From Chitinophaga filiformis (GTDB taxonomy: Bacteria > Bacteroidota > Bacteroidia > Chitinophagales > Chitinophagaceae): 64,000 bases of DNA. The position numbers and the translations under genes are program-made. The DNA is taken from assembly GCF_900102545.1 (NCBI RefSeq), contig NZ_FNBN01000003.1, positions 1,293,461-1,357,460 on the forward strand. Reading direction: 5' to 3'. How positions within the stretch are numbered: the first letter of the stretch is position 1; each line of letters begins with the position of its first letter. The notes under the pieces are model-generated. The model was given only the letters and a program-made list of their open reading frames with translations, was not told the origin of the DNA and searched no databases. This document shows, one piece after another, positions 61,730-64,000 of this stretch.

Positions 61730-64000
61730 ATGAGCAAGTTTTCTGTACGTTCAATTTTTTGCGTACCATTTATAATATGTTTGCTGGGGACCTACATTGC
61801 AAAGTCTCAGTCTAAAGCCGGCAGTTTGAGCAATGGTTTTATCCCGGAGGTTGTACCGCCATCGCCTACAGCCGCATCCCTTGGAAAATTTGGTGCATGG
61901 CCTGTTAGTTATTACACAGGTGTCGCTAATGTCAGCGTTTCAATTTACGATGTAAAGGAAGGTAAACTGTCGTTGCCAATATCACTGGGTTATCATGGTT
62001 CCGGAGTGAGAGTCGAAGAAGTGAGTGCCGGTACCGGTGTAGGTTGGACTTTAAATGCCGGCGGAGCCATCACGCGTACGATAATTGGATTGGCGGATAA
62101 TGATCCAAATGGATACCTGACCAGATTGAAATCGGGGATTGTTTTACAGGATAATTACGCCTTGAACAACGTTAACACCTTCCTGTACTTTAATAAGGTA
62201 ACTGATGGGGAAATTGATACAGAGCCGGATGCTTACTTTTATAACTTCAATGGCCGCTCCGGAAAATTCTTCTTTGACGAGAAAGGTAACTTTCATAGTA
62301 TTCCTGAGAATGCACTTAAGCTGACGAAAAATCCTTTCATGTCCGGCAGTGCTGCGAATATCTGGGAGATTGTTGATGAAAGTGGAACGATTTACACTTT
62401 TGGATCAACGGATGGTGTTTCCGGTGGAGTAGAGCAGACAAGGATTGCAGATGGATCCCCTGGAAGCTTTGAATTTTTTGATAATGCCTGGTATCTGACA
62501 AGTATTATATCGGCTGATAAAAGCGATACAATATCATTGCAGTACGTAGATAAGAGCGAATCTTATACGCTCAAATCAACTCAGTCATTAAAAGAGCTGA
62601 CAAGCCCAATGACTTACCAGCCTGCTTTGAATTCTTCCTGGACCACTATCCTTCATACATCAACTGTTTTGTATAACGGAACGCCCAACAGTGATCCTAT
62701 GAATACCCGTCAACTGACGACTGGGAAGGGAGGATTGTCTTCTATAAGGTGGTCGCAGGGCGAGGTCAGATTTAAGTCAAATACTGCCCGGCAGGATATG
62801 TTGTCGGGAACTTTATTAGATAGTATAGAAGTTGTTGCGACGGGTACAGGGAGTCTGGTTAAGAAATTCCTCTTTCAATATTCCTATACCGGTAATCGCT
62901 ATTATCTTGACTCTGTATCTGAATACAACAAAAGCCGTACAGACAAGATGACACATAGTTTTTACTATTACTCTGGCCTTCCATCCAGGTTTTCTAATTC
63001 ACAGGATCACTGGGGATATTTCAATGGCGCTGGCAATAGTAACCTGCTTCCGAACAACAGTAAATTGCAAACAATCTTGTCTGCAAATAGGGAGCCTGAT
63101 GAAGCTGCCATGAAGGCAGGAACGCTGTGGCGGATAAAATACCCGACGGGGGGATATACAGATTTCGACTATGAAGCACATCGATATCAGGCGAGTGTAA
63201 CTCCCGGTGCACCTACTACCGTTGTCGGATCGAATACGATATGGGTCAGCAACTATAATCCCAAAATGCCCAGAGGGTTTGATAGTACAGCTACTTTTGT
63301 CGTGACTGAAACGCAGAGCGATGCTACAATTGAAATTGAATTTACAGACTATTTCAAACCACCGATGAAGGATCGCGCATGGCTTCCTTATGTAAAGCTG
63401 GAACGGCTGAGTGGCTCAACCTATGTACAGACTAATTATTGGAATGCTTTTGATCTGTTCCCCGGTGGTAATATTCCAGCTAACCCCGATGGGTCTTACA
63501 ATGTCATAGTGCCTAAAACTACATTTAATCTTCCTTCAGGATCTTACAGAATTACCGTCGATAATACATGCAGTTATTTTGATTGTGGAGAAGAATGGCA
63601 AAAGGGACATATTCTGGCTGGTATCACATTCAGAACACAGTCAACTTCTACGACGCCGGGTGCCCCGCCGCCACCTATTGCTGGTGGTTTAAGGATCAAA
63701 AGCATAAAGAACTATGATAATATAGGCACGGCTCCTGTAGAAATTAAGAAATTTGAATATTCTCCAGGCATCTTGCTGACCTATCCTGCTTACATTCATT
63801 ACTATGCTGTTGATATGTGGGGTTCATCTGAGCAAATGTATGATTTGTGTAAAACGAATTTTGCAAATTACATAGAAGAGACTAGCAGCAGTCAGGTGAT
63901 ACTTGGTGTAACACAGGGCGCCTCCGTTGGATACCAGGAAGTGAGGGAATATAACGTGGATAATAACAGCATAGATAACGGTTATACCAAATATAATTAT
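61730..64000 (+). CDS. RHS/YD-repeat type secreted protein, 5' part
   Basis: The reading frame from ATG 61730 stays open for 757 codons to the window edge, so the gene is truncated by the window. It starts with a signal peptide (FCVPFIICLLGTYIAKSQS) and has the Bacteroidota RHS opening: PTAASLGKFGAWPVSYYTGV, LSLPISLGYHGSGVRVEEV and GVGWTLNAGGAITR. Later segments (YPTGGYTDFDYEAHRY, GASVGYQEVREYNVDN) fit RHS wall and spacer regions. Such proteins form a β-shell that can carry a variable C-terminal toxin or effector, which would lie beyond 64000. Confidence 0.8.
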   Translation, partial: MSKFSVRSIFCVPFIICLLGTYIAKSQSKAGSLSNGFIPEVVPPSPTAASLGKFGAWPVSYYTGVANVSVSIYDVKEGKLSLPISLGYHGSGVRVEEVSAGTGVGWTLNAGGAITRTIIGLADNDPNGYLTRLKSGIVLQDNYALNNVNTFLYFNKVTDGEIDTEPDAYFYNFNGRSGKFFFDEKGNFHSIPENALKLTKNPFMSGSAANIWEIVDESGTIYTFGSTDGVSGGVEQTRIADGSPGSFEFFDNAWYLTSIISADKSDTISLQYVDKSESYTLKSTQSLKELTSPMTYQPALNSSWTTILHTSTVLYNGTPNSDPMNTRQLTTGKGGLSSIRWSQGEVRFKSNTARQDMLSGTLLDSIEVVATGTGSLVKKFLFQYSYTGNRYYLDSVSEYNKSRTDKMTHSFYYYSGLPSRFSNSQDHWGYFNGAGNSNLLPNNSKLQTILSANREPDEAAMKAGTLWRIKYPTGGYTDFDYEAHRYQASVTPGAPTTVVGSNTIWVSNYNPKMPRGFDSTATFVVTETQSDATIEIEFTDYFKPPMKDRAWLPYVKLERLSGSTYVQTNYWNAFDLFPGGNIPANPDGSYNVIVPKTTFNLPSGSYRITVDNTCSYFDCGEEWQKGHILAGITFRTQSTSTTPGAPPPPIAGGLRIKSIKNYDNIGTAPVEIKKFEYSPGILLTYPAYIHYYAVDMWGSSEQMYDLCKTNFANYIEETSSSQVILGVTQGASVGYQEVREYNVDNNSIDNGYTKYNY

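Noticed and set aside
1..64000. Prophage, transposon or integrative element
   Set aside because: No integrase, transposase, capsid gene or long terminal repeats were seen on either strand.

Overview
The window looks like chromosomal DNA of a Bacteroidota bacterium, most likely a Chitinophaga-type member of the Chitinophagaceae. The evidence is two SusC/SusD outer-membrane uptake pairs, each with its own ECF sigma factor and FecR anti-sigma factor; two secreted proteins with type IX secretion (T9SS type A) C-terminal signals; many lipoboxes; promoter elements of the TTTG / TAnnTTTG kind; and a Bacteroidota-type class I lanthipeptide leader. GC content looks moderate (mid-40s by eye, not computed). 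I saw no rRNA, tRNA, CRISPR array, integrase or transposase.

Layout. 1-12.6 kb is a mosaic of mostly single genes: an exported thioredoxin-like protein, a CPBP-fold membrane protein that has lost its catalytic residues, an unlisted 52-residue lanthipeptide-like precursor, a GlsB-type stress protein, a SUKH protein, a large S9 peptidase, a DUF2306 membrane protein, small exported peptides, two lineage-restricted unknowns, a sirtuin and an EthD protein. 12.8-20.2 kb holds a T9SS-secreted protein, a pair of two-helix membrane proteins, an MFS transporter, a MauE / propeller-like / small-peptide operon and a lone response regulator. A cytosolic multi-PAS histidine kinase (20.2-22.6 kb) converges on that response regulator with a 4-base overlap.

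23.0-35.2 kb is a minus-strand uptake locus: ECF sigma, FecR, SusC, SusD and a giant secreted GH74-like protein with five Big_2, two malectin-like and one jelly-roll-like domain. 35.3-43.1 kb carries a VOC protein, an HxlR/SDR divergent pair with repeated operator-like sites, a primase-polymerase-like protein, a lipoprotein, a macro-domain protein and a compact UvrA-like ATPase. 43.4-47.3 kb has a PQQ-type sugar dehydrogenase fused to cytochrome c, facing a molybdopterin hydroxylase large subunit. 47.5-55.5 kb is a second sigma/FecR/SusC/SusD locus ending in a TlpA-like thioredoxin, with no carbohydrate enzymes.

55.5-64 kb contains an AAA+ ATPase, a lipoprotein whose GH114 (TM1410-type) domain appears circularly permuted, a DUF1963 protein beside a nested inverted repeat, a DUF2905 protein, a phosphorylase-fold-like protein, an exported unknown, and the start of an RHS/YD-type secreted protein that runs off the window. 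The most unusual items are the permuted GH114 protein, the orphan lanthipeptide precursor, the stand-alone primase-like protein and the catalytically dead CPBP protein.
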